A stretch of 64,000 bases of DNA from Tubulanus polymorphus. Its lineage: Eukaryota > Nemertea > Palaeonemertea > Tubulaniformes > Tubulanidae. The stretch lies in contig NC_134028.1 of the NCBI RefSeq assembly GCF_964204645.1, positions 23,534,153-23,598,152 of the forward strand, in the 5' to 3' direction. This document shows, one piece after another, positions 10,915-23,900 of this stretch. The notes beneath the pieces are model-generated. The model did not search any database. It saw only the letters and a program-made list of their open reading frames with translations, and was not told where the DNA came from. The translations under genes and the position numbers were made by a program. Numbering within the stretch: the first letter of the stretch is position 1; every line of letters starts with the position of its first letter.

Positions 10915-13719
10915 TTAACAATATCCGCATGATTTTGGACAGTTTGTTTTCATGTATCCCTTATAGGAATCGTCTTCACAAAAGTGCAACGATGTTTTAC
11001 ATGTGTCGAAGTTGTCCACACATTCTGAAACAAAATTTCAACATGCTTGACTATCTTTTTATTAATTGTTTTCACAATGTTATTGTTACTCACTGCCATT
11101 CCATGTCGATCCTCCAGTAGTTGAACCTCCAGTGTTTACACCGGAATTATTACTTCTGTAAAAACAAAATATCGTATGACTTCCAAGGTGTCTTGGTCAA
11201 TTAATGATGTCTAAAAATAGCTAGAATAATTTAATTACCCGCAATATCCACAGGCCTTCGGGCAGTTAACTTTCATGTAGCCGGAATAGGTTGGATCTTC
11301 ACAAAAATGTAGTGATGTTTTACAAGTGTCAAAATTGTCCACACATTCTACGTATATGGTGAAAATATAAGTAAAATATGTATATACACCCTCGCACACT
11401 GGAATGAGTACTTAGGTATCAACTAAATTATCCTTACTTCCATTCCAAGTGGGCTGTGTTACTTCAGTTCCAGAACCACTTGTACTCTGCCCACTAAGAA
11501 AAACAAATTTATAAAGCTCAACTTGTACAGCGGTTTATGGGAAACGCCTTTTCTATTTTCTATTACCTGCAGAATCCACACGATTTTGCACAGTTTTTCT
11601 TCATATAATCTTTATAGGAATCATCCTTGCAAAAGTCCAACGAAGTTTTACAGCTATCAAAATTATCAACACATTCTAAAAGGAAACTGTCTAAAATAAA
11701 CTACTGACTGCAAGATAAACATTCCTGACTTCGTTCGTTTTTATATTTCTAACTACCGGTAGAAAGATACGATAAAAACTTGATTGTTTTCATCATTACG
11801 TTGGACTTTGTTTTACGTACTTTCGTTGTAGCGGAGTTCCACAGTTGTAGGACATCCATAGTATTTTTGTACCATTAAAACATCGCGATCGTGCAGTTTA
11901 CGGCTGCCGATTTTGGCTTTTCTGTCTTTTGGCTCCATAGTTGGACGGCCATTCGCACTGCAAAGTGAAGTAAGGCTTTTACTGAGAAATCATTTTCTCT
12001 ACGATTCGACTCTATAATAGTATATACGGTACCTGAATGCGTATTTACCATAATGCATTAGAGACCCGTAAGTGTATGGGAGATCTAGGTTGTTCGTATT
12101 ATCTCGGTTGAAATTGTTGATCATCGCTAAAAAAAACGATAGCAATTTGATTAATTGAACAGTATGTATTGTAGAAGGATTTATCATGGTCGGCTCAAAA
12201 TAGATAGAATCGCGTAGTTCGGACGACACATCCAATGGAGATTCGATCTAAGTCAAGTTAGTGCATTGATGAAACAACTTTCGGCCCCGGCCAAAGGTTT
12301 AAAAACTGAATGACGCACTTGGGTGGATATTTTCCCAATTGATGGTGATGTACTCGTCTCGATCTGAGCGTGATTGTTCGTGTATGAATCCTAGCGCGTG
12401 TAGAAACTCGTGTTGTATGATCCCCTCGTTCAGACACCCGGCTCGCTGGTCCAGAGACATATCTTGCATACCGCCGGTCATTCCTACTTTTGAGTAGCAC
12501 CTGAAGAAAATACAGCATTTGACTTCTAGAGTATACTGCGAACTACCAGGCGTGGATCTAGGGGGTCTTACTGGTCTTCTGGAAGACCCTCGAAATTCTT
12601 AAGTGCCGTAAAAAAAACTTTTGCTCGCAAAACAATTTCATGACTCAAAATGCAGGAAACGGCTTCAAATCAGTGCTGGAATCTCAAAATTTTCTGGGGG
12701 GAATCAGACCCTCCGGCCCCGGAAGGGCTTCGCGCTGAAGCAGTGTTGGTCTCCGGGTGCGCTGCGCTCGGTGTTATCAGTGCCCTTTTCTTTTATGTAT
12801 GCCCCTAAAATTCTGAGAAGACCCTCAGATTTACCCCTAGATCCGCCCCTGAATACCTTGCAATTCAATCGTTGAACCAGGGATTTTTTGGAAAAGAATC
12901 GCCATTATCTGCCTTTTAGATAAACAAATCATTTTTAGCCCACGCATGAGAATAAAATTGCAATGTTTTGATGATGATAACCAATCTAAACCTTTAAACT
13001 GCCCCTTACCCCCTGGCGTTGATGATTCTTATGTAATTTGCTTCGTTAGTCCTCTCTTTGAATTGTATGCAGTTTGATTGAAGACGAGCTTCCAGCGACT
13101 TCAGACTTGCACGAATTTTCTTTTGGGCAGTTTTCCCTATATATTAGAAAATATTTGAAAATAGAACATGTGGTACTACAGAAATAGAATAATCATGATG
13201 ATGGAACCGTTGTCTTACCTACAAGGCTCACATCGTAGTACACAATTCCATTGGGCCACTTAGTCAATCCGACCAACGCGTTTCGGAACTAGCAAAGGAT
13301 AAATGATATAGAATTGTCTCGCAGGACTCGTTAATGACTGCAATATTTTTTCTGAAATTTTGAAACTTACAGATGCACGATCACTGATGACGATATCACC
13401 TTCGAATTTACCAGAAAACTCTTCGGCATGTTCTCCTAGGAATAGAAGGGTAATCGCGATTTGAAAGCGTGAAGAAACTGATTTAGTATCACGACCCAGT
13501 TAAACTGAATTGATGGAGCTATAATGCAAATCTACGAAATGTTTGTCATTGAAAGAACTTACTCTTGTATGCTTCGAATTCCGGGTTTATCTACGAAAAA
13601 AAAATAATAGACTTAGATAGATTTTCGTAGGAATTAAACTTTGAATTTTGTTGAAATACACATACCTTCGAGTATACAACTGCCCAGGATAGAATGAATA
13701 TAACTGAAGAATAATACAT
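10915..13719 (-). CDS. Secreted astacin (M12A) metalloprotease with C-terminal ShKT repeats
   Basis: Zinc endopeptidase, probably extracellular. Exons: 13666-13719 (signal peptide [17 protein letters not shown]), 13563-13590, 13371-13435 (propeptide, FEGDIVIS), 13219-13288 (mature N-terminus, [11 protein letters not shown]), 13010-13136, 12319-12500 (zinc site [11 protein letters not shown] followed by [10 protein letters not shown]), 12033-12126 (Met-turn [10 protein letters not shown]), 11821-11957 (catalytic domain end, YYGCP), then ShKT 11567-11675, linker 11438-11493, ShKT 11239-11347, linker 11094-11155 and ShKT 10915-11024. Phases match at every junction. The three ShKT domains each carry the six-Cys pattern ending in C..C; the linkers are short Ser/Thr/Gly exons both ending in TWNG. 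All zinc ligands and the catalytic Glu are present. The fused ShKT repeats are typical of invertebrate astacins and may bind matrix or target proteins. Confidence 0.93.
12549..12851. mobile_element. hAT-like non-autonomous element in an astacin intron
   Basis: The left end reads CAGGCGTGGATCTAGGGGG and the right end CCCCTAGATCCGCCCCTG, a matching terminal inverted repeat beginning CAGG(G/C)GCGGATCTAGGGG. The roughly 300-bp interior has no transposase. It sits in the 509-bp intron between the exons at 13010 and 12500. An exact 8-bp target duplication was not recognised. Confidence 0.7.
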
Positions 13720-14044
13720 TTTGACTGTCGTTAAGTCAGTCGTAAATTCTCTGATGAGGGATTGATAGAGCTAAAATTTAATCAGATAATGATCAAGTTA
13801 TGTCATGTCAGAGGGAAGCGCGACATGACTTATCAAATTCAGACAGCACGTTTACAATGAACCAGTACGCTATGACCGACCTTCGTATCAGTATTCCAGA
13901 ATTAGCACATCCGCTGACACAGCTTGACCACTTTCCCAAATTTACTGGGTTTCCCATGTTTTAAAACATAGTTAACCATCAGGGTATATTTTTTCGTTTG
14001 AAATTTTACAGCTTATTGATCTTTCGTGAATCACCTATGGGTTA

Positions 14045-14159
14045 AGAAACGCGTGGTCAATTGCATATCTGGTTTTAGCCAGAATTTGTAAAATTTCCAA
14101 ATTGTTTCTTGATTCTTCTAATTCCCTAATATAAGTTTTCCGGGTCAGTGGCCACCCTG
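14045..14159. mobile_element. Fragment of the CAGGGTGGCCAC-ended repeat family
   Basis: Ends in GTGGCCACCCTG, the right terminal repeat of a dispersed family also found near 23727, 30190, 41995, 57876 and 59408. The left end is degraded. The short open frame across it is not a gene. Confidence 0.55.
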
Positions 14160-14562
14160 TGAAAGCAGTCATTCCCATCAGCGCCTCACAAGCATTCCAC
14201 AGATAAAATACACACATTGCAATTAATGAGCATAACTTTAGGAACGATCGTTTATTTCAAATTTCACAAATATTTACATTCAATCATAGTTTCCTGTAAA
14301 TATGACAGATCACAATTTATACATAACATATCATCAAACCTTCAATCATCGGTATCAAAACATTTGTCTTTTACCGGTATTTACAAGTTTATAAGTTCAA
14401 TTATCCGAGACAGACTTTGTCGTCATTGTATTCTAATTCGACAGCAGGTACATCGGTTATTGCATAATTATATATACATGTATCATAATCAAACTACTGG
14501 TTTATAGAAACTAAGATTATTTTAAAACTATTTGTCGTGATTATCATTTCATACTAACCACT

Positions 14563-14727
14563 GATGAAACACTATATCCGTGTTGTGATGATAATCTATA
14601 ATAGACTCCCAAAATAATCTTATCTAGAGCTAGCAGTAGATGGAATTATTTTCAGCCTTTTTATTTTCTTTCCATTATTGTGGGATGATTCTATACACAT
14701 TATCGTCACAACACGGATATAGTGTTC
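14563..14727. repeat. Short inverted-repeat element (about 165 bp)
   Basis: ACACTATATCCGTGTTGTGA near the left end is the complement of TCACAACACGGATATAGTGT near the right end. A degenerate relative (GTCACAACATGGATATAGTGTC) lies at about 1312. This suggests a small MITE-like family. Confidence 0.65.
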
Positions 14728-15056
14728 TAACATTGGTCATTCTTAAGTCATCTCTCACTGAATGGATCTCCTTGATTACTTCTCGAAAATTCCTGTTTAT
14801 TTAAGAAACTCTTTCTAGGACCTCAAATCTCCTCTCATTATTTGAGAAATTACGTTAAACTCAACTTTAAATGAATCGAATTAGTAATTGATTTTAATTC
14901 ATAGAAAATCCCAGAATAATCATGAAAAAATAATATCAAGTCCAGAAATGTTTCCTTGAGTTAGTATTCTAATACTCATCTTTATCTTCCGTTACGGCTG
15001 CGGGATTCTCTACAAATCGTATCATCAATTTCAGGAATTCTTCAATCATCGATAAT

Positions 15057-16688
15057 TTATTTGACGCGCGTATTTGTGTCGAGAATGGCGAGAAAATCTC
15101 TCAGTTGTTGCACATAAAAACCTTGTTCTTTCACGCGAGGCAGAACGAACGGTTGGATACTATTATTTATCAGATACATTTTCAGTTCATGCACGGTTTC
15201 GCTAGCGTCCTCGAAACCGTCGTGCTGCAGAGTTGGAATCGGTGAACTCTGCCGCGTGAAATCAGTCGATGGATCTTCCGCGTCATCGATGTCGGAAATA
15301 GTAACGGTATCGTCGGAATCATCTGAACTCGACACATCGGAGATTTCCGGACTACTGTCTACGACCTTAGTCACCGACGGTCCAGACACGGATGAGCGAG
15401 ATAATACAGAGTTCCTCATTACAACCGGACTCGGTGGACTGTTCGCGGGTTCCGGTAATCGAAGACTCTTGTTATCATTTTCATTTGGTTTATCTATAAA
15501 GCTTTCGTTGCTTTGGAAATTGAACTTTTTCATGATCACTTCGCTCGAAGCGTACCAAACAGGACTCTCCGGGGGAGGTGTCGGTTGCGCTGGTTTTCTA
15601 ACGAGCGTACTGAGTTTCTCGGATTTTTTACTCATCTGCGTGTAAAACGTGCTTTGGCTTTCGCTCGAATCCCACGGTTCGGAATAAACTGTAACCAGTC
15701 TATCGTTGCTACTCGCTTCGTTGAATCGTGGCACGCCGTCGGTTAGCGTCGCCGTGACGTAGTTCGCGTTCTCTTGAGATTGTTCCTGATTTTGGAATCT
15801 GAAATATAGAAACCGTATGAAAACTAGATCTGAAAGCGGCGCTAGTGTACGGTATACGTTTCTTCAGGAATCTTACCTCATTGAAGCCTTCGATTCATTA
15901 ATCGCGATCTGTAGACAGGAAATCCATTTCGAACATTCTTCATGACTCGATGTATTCTGAAATCATTTCTAACAATTTAACCGATTACCGGTAAGTTGCA
16001 AAGCACTTGAAATATCAATTCAAAACTTTTTACAGTCAACATTATGTAATTTTCAAGTGACCTGAATTGATTTGATACGCTATATAGGACAGAGTACAAA
16101 TTCCTAGCATATCAATGCAGTTCACCTGAAAATGACATTATGTAAACATGGAAGAATAACCACACATTGAGAACAGATGATAAGTGTGAAACCAGCTATA
16201 TACAGAATTTAAGATTAAAAATTAATTTCATTTATCAAGAATTGAAATGAAAATACACAACATTTCGAACTCTCACCAGAGATTTTATCACAAGGCGTGA
16301 GGGAATAACTAGAAAAGAGGGGCAACTGGTTTTCCCCTGTATATAAACTCCTCATTTCTAGTGATTTCCATTTGATAAATAAGAATTGTTTCTCATCGTT
16401 TAAATTCTGTATAAATTTGGTTTTAAACTTATTAAAATGTAAACATGTCAAAATGTCATGTCTTGATGTCTTTTCTATTTCTGACTAATCATTCTTTACA
16501 TCAGTTCATGGATAAAGCCAATAGAAAAATAGTTTTTGGCATAGTGTGGTCTACAGGATCAAACTTACAAATGACCGCCTCTCGCCCTTCATTTGCAAAG
16601 TAAAAGCTGTTAATTTCTTAATGGATGAATCTCTATAAACAGCATCAACTTTACTCATATGAATAGGTTCCTTCACGCTGCCGCTATC
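15057..16688 (-). CDS. PH-domain protein, 3' part (5' exons not found)
   Basis: Three exons were read: 16569-16688, 15877-15956 and 15057-15798. The first two encode the second half of a pleckstrin-homology domain: strand residues KKLTAFTLQMKGERRSF, then the C-terminal helix with its hallmark Trp (ECSKWISCLQIAI). The last exon codes for about 245 residues of Ser/Pro/Asp-rich tail with an acidic run (SSDDSDDTVTISDIDD) and an ordered end (FYVQQLRDFLAILD). PH domains bind phosphoinositides or proteins at membranes. The N-terminal half of the domain should lie above 16700, but no convincing exon was seen there, so gene start and identity are unknown. The junction SF/NTSS is phase-compatible but looks a few residues short, so a small exon may be missing. 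Confidence 0.6.
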
Positions 16689-17923
16689 CTGATTAGAAAT
16701 TAATATTAAAAAGTTTATATCGATTGACTAATTTTGGCATTTATTTTTGATAACTAATGATTGAATGTTGGACTACCTGACTATTAGAGAAACATAACTG
16801 ATTATCCTTCAATGTGCACCAGTACCTCTTCCACCTCCATGAAGACATCTATTGTAAACGATATCGAAGGGATCAAACATATTATCCCAATTGAGTATTT
16901 TTACAGGCTTTATCTCATTATTGCATTCTCTCATAGGCCTACCTGTGATCTCCCTTTCTTGTCCAGATAGCCAGACATTTGAATTGAAACAGATTCTTTA
17001 CTGCAATCCATCTTTATTAGTATGTAAGCTTTTTTGTGAATGGTGATGTCAGTGGCCTGGATTGACCTGGGGGTTTTCGAGACCTCTTGAGTCAACAACG
17101 TTTTACTTCCTGGTTGTTAAAACCTCATTATGAATACTCCTAGAAGACAAAATACAAATAAAATTGAACTCTAAATCTAGATGAAATTTTACTGCTCCAT
17201 AAGATGCAGTTTTCACTGATGCCATTGTAGATTAAACGCATTACAGAGGCTAGAAATCAGTTGAAAAACAAAAAATTACCAAGAACCCGGAAGTAAATTG
17301 CGATTTTCTCCTTGACCTTGAAGTTATTTGGCCGTGGGCACTTTTCCACCGAATTTTAATTGTATGGAGTCTGTTAATTCCTTTCACTGGATTTATAATA
17401 CAACAATGACGGCATGGAAAACATATATTCTTAAATCGGTGTCTGGTCCGAGTCTGGGTCTATCTAATGAAGAGAGGTGTAAAGGCTGACTAAAAAATAA
17501 TTTGAATTTGCAGCAGGTGCGTGTTTAGGGCGCGTTGCCTAGGATATACTAATTCTTGTAGCTCAGAGGTCGATTTTTGACAAGTATGAAGTGAAGTGTC
17601 ACGAAACCTGAGAACAACATTGATCTAATTGCACGAAACACAGCGATTAGACTAATATACTAATGAGACCCGCGTAAAAAGAAGGTACTGCTCACCTTAC
17701 CTTACACTGAAATGAAATTCTAACTCAAATTCGATTAAAATGTAGAATTTTTTGAACTGAAAAAATAAGAAGATATTTCAATGAAATGTTTATGTTATGT
17801 TATTAAATAAAAGAATTCGCAGCCGGGGGTCTTGACAAAAATATTTTTCCCCGACTTGTGTGAGGCCCCAATGAGATTTCAGTTTCAATCATGTATAATT
17901 TATTTTTTTTATTTTCAGGCATC
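16689..17923. other. Spacer between the PH-domain gene and FBXW10
   Basis: Probably holds missing 5' exons of the PH-domain gene (minus) and the 5' UTR exon of FBXW10 (plus). The acceptor TTTATTTTCAG at 17908-17918 precedes the FBXW10 start, showing that at least one non-coding upstream exon exists. No repeat family was recognised. Confidence 0.45.
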
Positions 17924-20900
17924 ATGAAACATCCGGAGAACAACTGCGAACCGTTCGAGTTCAACATCGGACGCGCGTTTGACTTACGCTGCGTCGAGAA
18001 CGCTGACGGTCCGACCGTCTGCGGCGCTTGTGAAGCATGTCAAATAATCGCTCATCTCGATAACGCTATAGCGTGGTTCGAACGTTTCGGTTCACAGGCC
18101 AAACAACGCTTCCTCCACGGACTAGTCCGCCGATTCCGAAGCGTGGACTTGTTAGAGTACGTGGTGAGTTTGTTACAGCCGTTATTGTGTAAGGACTACA
18201 CGTACACGCGCACGCGGACTAAACCGAGTCAACAGGTCGACCAGCCGACGATGACCGGCGACCACGCTCTCGATATCGCGGACCTCGAAGACGAATTGGT
18301 GGAAATATTTCATTGGTTCATGAAAGCAAATTATTGGACAAAAACTAACTTCGTACTCGGTATTTTAAAAATCTGTGATATGCCGTTACTGTTTAGTGTC
18401 GGCACGCTGGCGAGGACTCTACTGTCATCTGAAAGAAATGCACATTCTAGTATTCCAATCGGTAAGTTCAAGTGGGAATAGCCGAATAAAGATGGACAAG
18501 GTCCTCAATTTTTGGGAAGTGAATATTTTTGTCAATACAGCAACTTTTTAAACGCTATTTCGACAACGTATAAGATTTCATAATTGGGTTAGACTAGGTT
18601 TAAAAGTAAGATTTTTATGGCAGGATTAGATTTAGGTAGGCCTAGTTAGTTACCTATACGTTGGTGGTAAGCTTTTTATAATCGGATGAGCTTATACCTG
18701 TGGTTTGTGAAAATATCCGATCATGAAACTAAACCACAGTCAGGTTACTGACTAAGATTTAGGGATTATCGGAAGGTTTAAGTTTAAGGGTTAAGGTTAG
18801 CTTGATGGCTATAATGAGTTAGAACTTATGAACTCTGGCAAATCGAACGGGCAGTCTAGTGGTAGATCCACAGGGGCTCATATCCGAGTTGACGATAATC
18901 TGTTAATCCAGTGTAATATATATATATGATTTTTGCAAATTTCGCCTCAGCTTTCTTGAATTTTCCAAGTCCAGCACCTCAGTGCACATACGCAACATCA
19001 GTAACCGATCAGAATGAGATATAGGCTAGTGTAGAATGTTGCCATAGTGTAGCAAAATATCAATTTTCAAATTTTTTATATCCTGTACAATTCCCGCCTC
19101 CTGTATGAACCTGTTACATTTCATATTTGATTTCTAGATGAATATACAGAAGCTGCTTCGATACCTTCCTCGCGGTTCACCTACGAATCTGAAGACCACC
19201 CGGAACACGAACTTCTGAGGCTCGCTAGTCCTCAGTACGGGCTTATAAACAATGTATCAAACCGATGTCCGTCGGTATCCGCTTCCGGATACCCGGTATC
19301 GGAATACGGCGACGTCGAGCGTATCATCATCAACGACGAAAACGAGGACACTTTGACGATCGACTTGGACGATTTCATCCACGACCCGACGAACATGGTC
19401 CTACCGAGTTCGGCTAAAGCGTTCGCGGGCGTTTCGAAACATAAAGACTTCATTCGCTGTTTGCCCGTTCACCTGTCGAAATATATATTGAGCTATTTGG
19501 ATCAGGGAAGTTTGTTCAACGGTTTGTGCGTCAGTCGATACTGGAGAATGATCGTTGAAGAAGTTCACAGGGAACACTTCGTTAATCAACAGCTGTGGGA
19601 AGATGTTATGCTGATGCAGGTAAGAGTCGCGCGTTTAGAAAAAAAATTAAATTTCGTCGTCAGGAAAAAGAGGAATGATAGTTATTTTCGATATCATGAA
19701 TAACACCGAGCCCAGTTAACGAACGAGTTGAAATTTCAAAGTTTTTTTTTAATGGATTTGCCTAAAATGAATATTTCGTCAATGTAGTCAAACCCGCTTA
19801 AGTCTTCATCAGATATAAGTCTTCACATTACTTCGTCATTATTTTTTAGTCCTTACAAACAAAAGCTTAAGTCGTCATTTAAATAAGTCCTCAACATATA
19901 GTGTTCATTCCAACTACCACGATTTAGTGGATTTGACTAAATCGACTACCAGTTACAGTTCAACGCTTAAAGCGCAATTTGTTTGTGGCACAGGGTCGTG
20001 AATTTTGTTTTCGTTGTTCTCCAGGGGGCAGCAGCTGCCGGTGTCAATCCACTGTACGCGCAGGACACGGACGTTCCCGTGCCGAATTTGGTGCCCGGAA
20101 CGCTCGAAGTCATCAAAACGACCGACAACATCATCGAAACGACTTTCAAAAGTGAAGCTAATTTTCAGACGGGTTACAGCGGAATCTGTACTCGTAACGT
20201 CATCATGGAAGAACGTAATGTTTATTGCGGCGCCTATAATATCATGGTCGTTAACAACGTGTAAGTTTTCCGGTCATATTTACTCATAGGCCTATGTTCT
20301 TCGCTATTTTCTTAGCTTACTGGAAACATTTTCTGGCTTGGTCTCTTGTCATGATTTTGGGAATTCTCTCTATATTACATATCGTCTTCAATTCATTGTG
20401 ATAAAGACCCATTCCTGTTCCGACTGTCCCAGAATTTGCTACCTTGGAGAGAATCGATTGGTTCTGCAAGATCTGAGGCAAGGGCTGTCTAGTGTTAAAT
20501 TCCAGTTTAAGTAGGTCTTTGTTGAACTTTAATTAGTTATACAAATATGAAATTTCGTATTTGAGCATTTTCACTATTGAAGATTCTATTGTTAATGAAT
20601 CGATTCTGTATCAACATGTAATGTGTAATGTGGTTGAATCAGAGGTGAATTCTTTTTCTGAATGAATTGTTTACCGTTTACTGACCAGGGGCCAGTTTAA
20701 AGGTTTTCTGTCTGGTGTAAAAGGGCAATGCTTTGATTGATCTGCATTTGAACCTAACAATTCAATCCTAACGTTATTTTTTTTCGAGTCACATTTCGGC
20801 AAATAAACGATTTATGTTTAGTATAGCCATTGTACCTCATTTTGCGCGGTCTGAAGTTTTTCGATACATAATATCACGAAGTGTCACCACCCCAATTTCG

Positions 20901-23900
20901 AACAATAAGTCATTATAGATTTCGAACGTGATTACTGGTTTCTGTGGCTACTCGAATAATTTCACGTAGATTGCTATTATAAACGAAGATTGAATTATCG
21001 CCGAGCCAATTACGGAAAGCTCATGCACCCCGCAGTTATGTCAATTATCGGCTCATAATCGAACTGCACGGTTCTTGAATAATTCTATTCAGAAAGATCA
21101 AAATGCATTAGTGTTTCTGTAAGCTTGTAAACATACTAGCGGGTAGCTGTCAGAAATAACAGGCTTTATAGTTAATCATTATGAATACTGCATAAATGAA
21201 GACGGTTTATTAACGATAAAATAACAAAAACAGCTGCTATTATTTCCCTAAAACATTTCATTGCTACTTAAAAAGAGAAAAGAAAAAAATATTATGACTC
21301 CTACATCTCGGGAAATTAGACATTTTAGTTTTAATATGATCTCAAGGCCTTTTTTTAAAATACTTGGAGTACAGGTTTTGTCAAGAAAAATGAAAGGTCT
21401 GAAAAATGGAAAAATTCAAGAAATTTTTTGTTGAAAGATTATGATGAAACTACATGTACATTTGAATCATTGTTTATGGAATTCGAAAAAAAAGACCCAA
21501 TGTTTCGGTTACAGTTGCATATTCAATCTGATATCTTACAGGGAGGATCCGAACCGTGTTTTCCACACTGACGGTGGATCGTTGATTGCGATCGGATCGA
21601 ACGATCGAAAAGTACGATTCTTAGATAACGTGACAGGACGAACAGTCGGGCCGACCGTACACGGACACGCCGGGTCTATCAAGTGTTTACACATGTGTGA
21701 ATCTAAAGGGTTCGTGCTCAGTGGCAGCTACGATACTAGTATCAGGTACGACCAGTTTCTCAGCGTTCTCAGCTAGAGGTTCTACGAGGGTAATGGCCCC
21801 CATCTAAAAATCTCCAGCCCTCTGAAAAACTCTACTGCGTCTGTACATAAGTTGATATTAACATACAATTATGAGTAAATGTGATTTTATCAAATGAAAT
21901 TTACTTGTAAGCTTAGCATTTGTCATCCTTTATGCACTTAAGAATGAATGCACCCTCTAAATCCCAGCACACAGGGAACATTAGATCTAGCTCTAAAAAT
22001 TCTGGATTGGCTCTCGTAATACTGTAAACTAATGATTTACTCTCCGTTTAGATGTTGGGATATTAAGACCGGACAATGTCTGAAGATTTTACGCGGTCAT
22101 CAGGGGACGGTCTCTTGTTTGGCTATGTATAAAGACCTTGTAGTTTCGGGCTCGAAGGATTCAACTTGTAAAGGTTAGTCTTTTTTCCACTCGGTACACT
22201 GACCTGAAATCCTGGATCTCGAAATTAATTTCTCATATACAAGTCATCATACGTAGTTGTGACAGGACAATCATTATGTTGATGACAGGTATCCAAATGA
22301 CGACTTAATCTTGGTAAATTAATTGAAAATACAAATTTGGAGTCAAACTGACCTAAGCATGTGAGTTTGAATATTTGTGTTTTCTTTTGATTACAGTGTG
22401 GGATTTATCCAGTGGTAAATGTCAGCGTACATTTCGTCACAAAGCAGCGATCAGTGCAGCGGCTATCGGTGGTAGCATGTGCGTAACAGGATGTGAGGCA
22501 GGAAAAGTTAAAGTTTGGAATCTTAAAAATGGAAATCTAATCAAGGTATATCATTTGGCGGCTTTCGTACCGAGATTGAATTCTGGAGCCGGTTGCTCAA
22601 AAGTTACCCAGTGGATAGTTGACATAGCGACAATTAAAAGCTCATTGTTACCCACATTATTTATCCACCAGTTATCTTTAACCAACTTTTGAGCAAAAGT
22701 TGGTTTTAAGATAACTGGCTGATAAATCGAGATTAGATGAAGAATAGTTTCATGAATTATGTCTCTCTGTAGGTATTGCTTGGACACCACGGACCGGTGA
22801 CTTGTATCAAGTTTGATCGTTGGCACATCGTCACTGGAAGTAAAGACAACTATGTTTTAGTGTGGAGTGCTCAGGGTGAACACGCAAGATGTCTGAATGC
22901 GCTTAGGCACCAAAAGTAAATGATTTCACATAATAAATACTATTTTATATTCTATTGCAGCGATTAACTAAATTAGAGTCTATTTCAAGAGAAACCCACA
23001 ATATCAATTTAGACAACTGGACCCAGTTCCACAGTTGTGAGTTAAGATTTGACCCGGAGTTAACTCATTGAAAATGAACTAATTTCAACTCAGAGTTAAC
23101 TCTAACTCATGACTGTGGAACTGGATCCTGTTATTCTTAATTTTTCTTATGTCACGAGTTGAATCCTTCCACCCATCTTAATAATTCATTAAAAGAAGAA
23201 AAACCAGTTTATTCAATTCAAAAATTTAAACAGTTGTTCCAATTGATATTGTGGGTTTCTCTCAATGACATTCACCAAGACTGGAAAAAGTCTCAACTAT
23301 ACGCATACATAAATTGGATTCTATTTAATGTTTATACAGAGAAGTGTTGTGTTTGGAGTTTATGTATCTGAGGGTCGTATCAGGATCGGCCGATGGTCGA
23401 CTTCGTATATGGAACATCATTACGGGACAATGTTGTAGAATCATGAGGGGAAATAGTCGCAGCGATCCTATTCTTGGCCTGGTAGCTATCGGCAATCGGT
23501 AAGTAGTAGAGATGAATGTCCTTCATTGACTAATCAAATAGTTTTCGAATGTCTCAAGAGATTCCATGGTTTGCCATCATTTTACCTCCTGGTATAATAA
23601 CTCATTAACTACTTGGGTTAAAGCTATAATTATATCAAACCCCTGAATCTGAATCAGTTAAATCCATAATTTTGATCTAATCAGCAGATAAATTTCATCG
23701 TTGCTCAATGATCTGAATTTATTGGTTGGCCATTTATCTGGAAATCAGGGGAAAGTCAGGGCAATTCCTTTTCCGTAAAAAGTCAGGGAATTTTGTAAAG
23801 AAAAGCTAAAAATTAGGGAAATTTGTTGAGATTGCTAGATCGCGCGTAAAATCTAACAATTTCCCTCTATGTTTTACATATTTGACTGTGTCAATTGATT

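Larger units (their letters stand above)
6929..11790. repeat. Tandem duplication unit B (iGluR plus functional astacin tail)
   Basis: The second copy of the roughly 5-kb unit. It is contiguous with the upstream catalytic exons of the astacin gene, so it probably keeps the ancestral arrangement. Unit A would then be the daughter copy that received only the 3' end of the protease gene. Confidence 0.88.
13720..15056. other. Spacer between astacin and the PH-domain gene
   Basis: Contains the short-repeat fragment at about 14045-14159 and the inverted repeat at 14563-14727. Otherwise it is AT-rich with no supportable exon. The astacin promoter should lie just above 13719, and the 3' UTR of the PH-domain gene just below 15057. 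Confidence 0.5.

Noticed and set aside
12621-12875. Plus-strand 84-residue open frame in the astacin intron
   Set aside because: It falls in the hAT-like element and shows no domain or codon signature.
14035-14217. Minus-strand 60-residue open frame
   Set aside because: It lies across a CAGGGTGGCCAC-family repeat fragment and has no protein similarity.
19967-20289. Alternative frames overlapping FBXW10 exon 3
   Set aside because: Only one frame connects in phase to the flanking F-box and WD exons.
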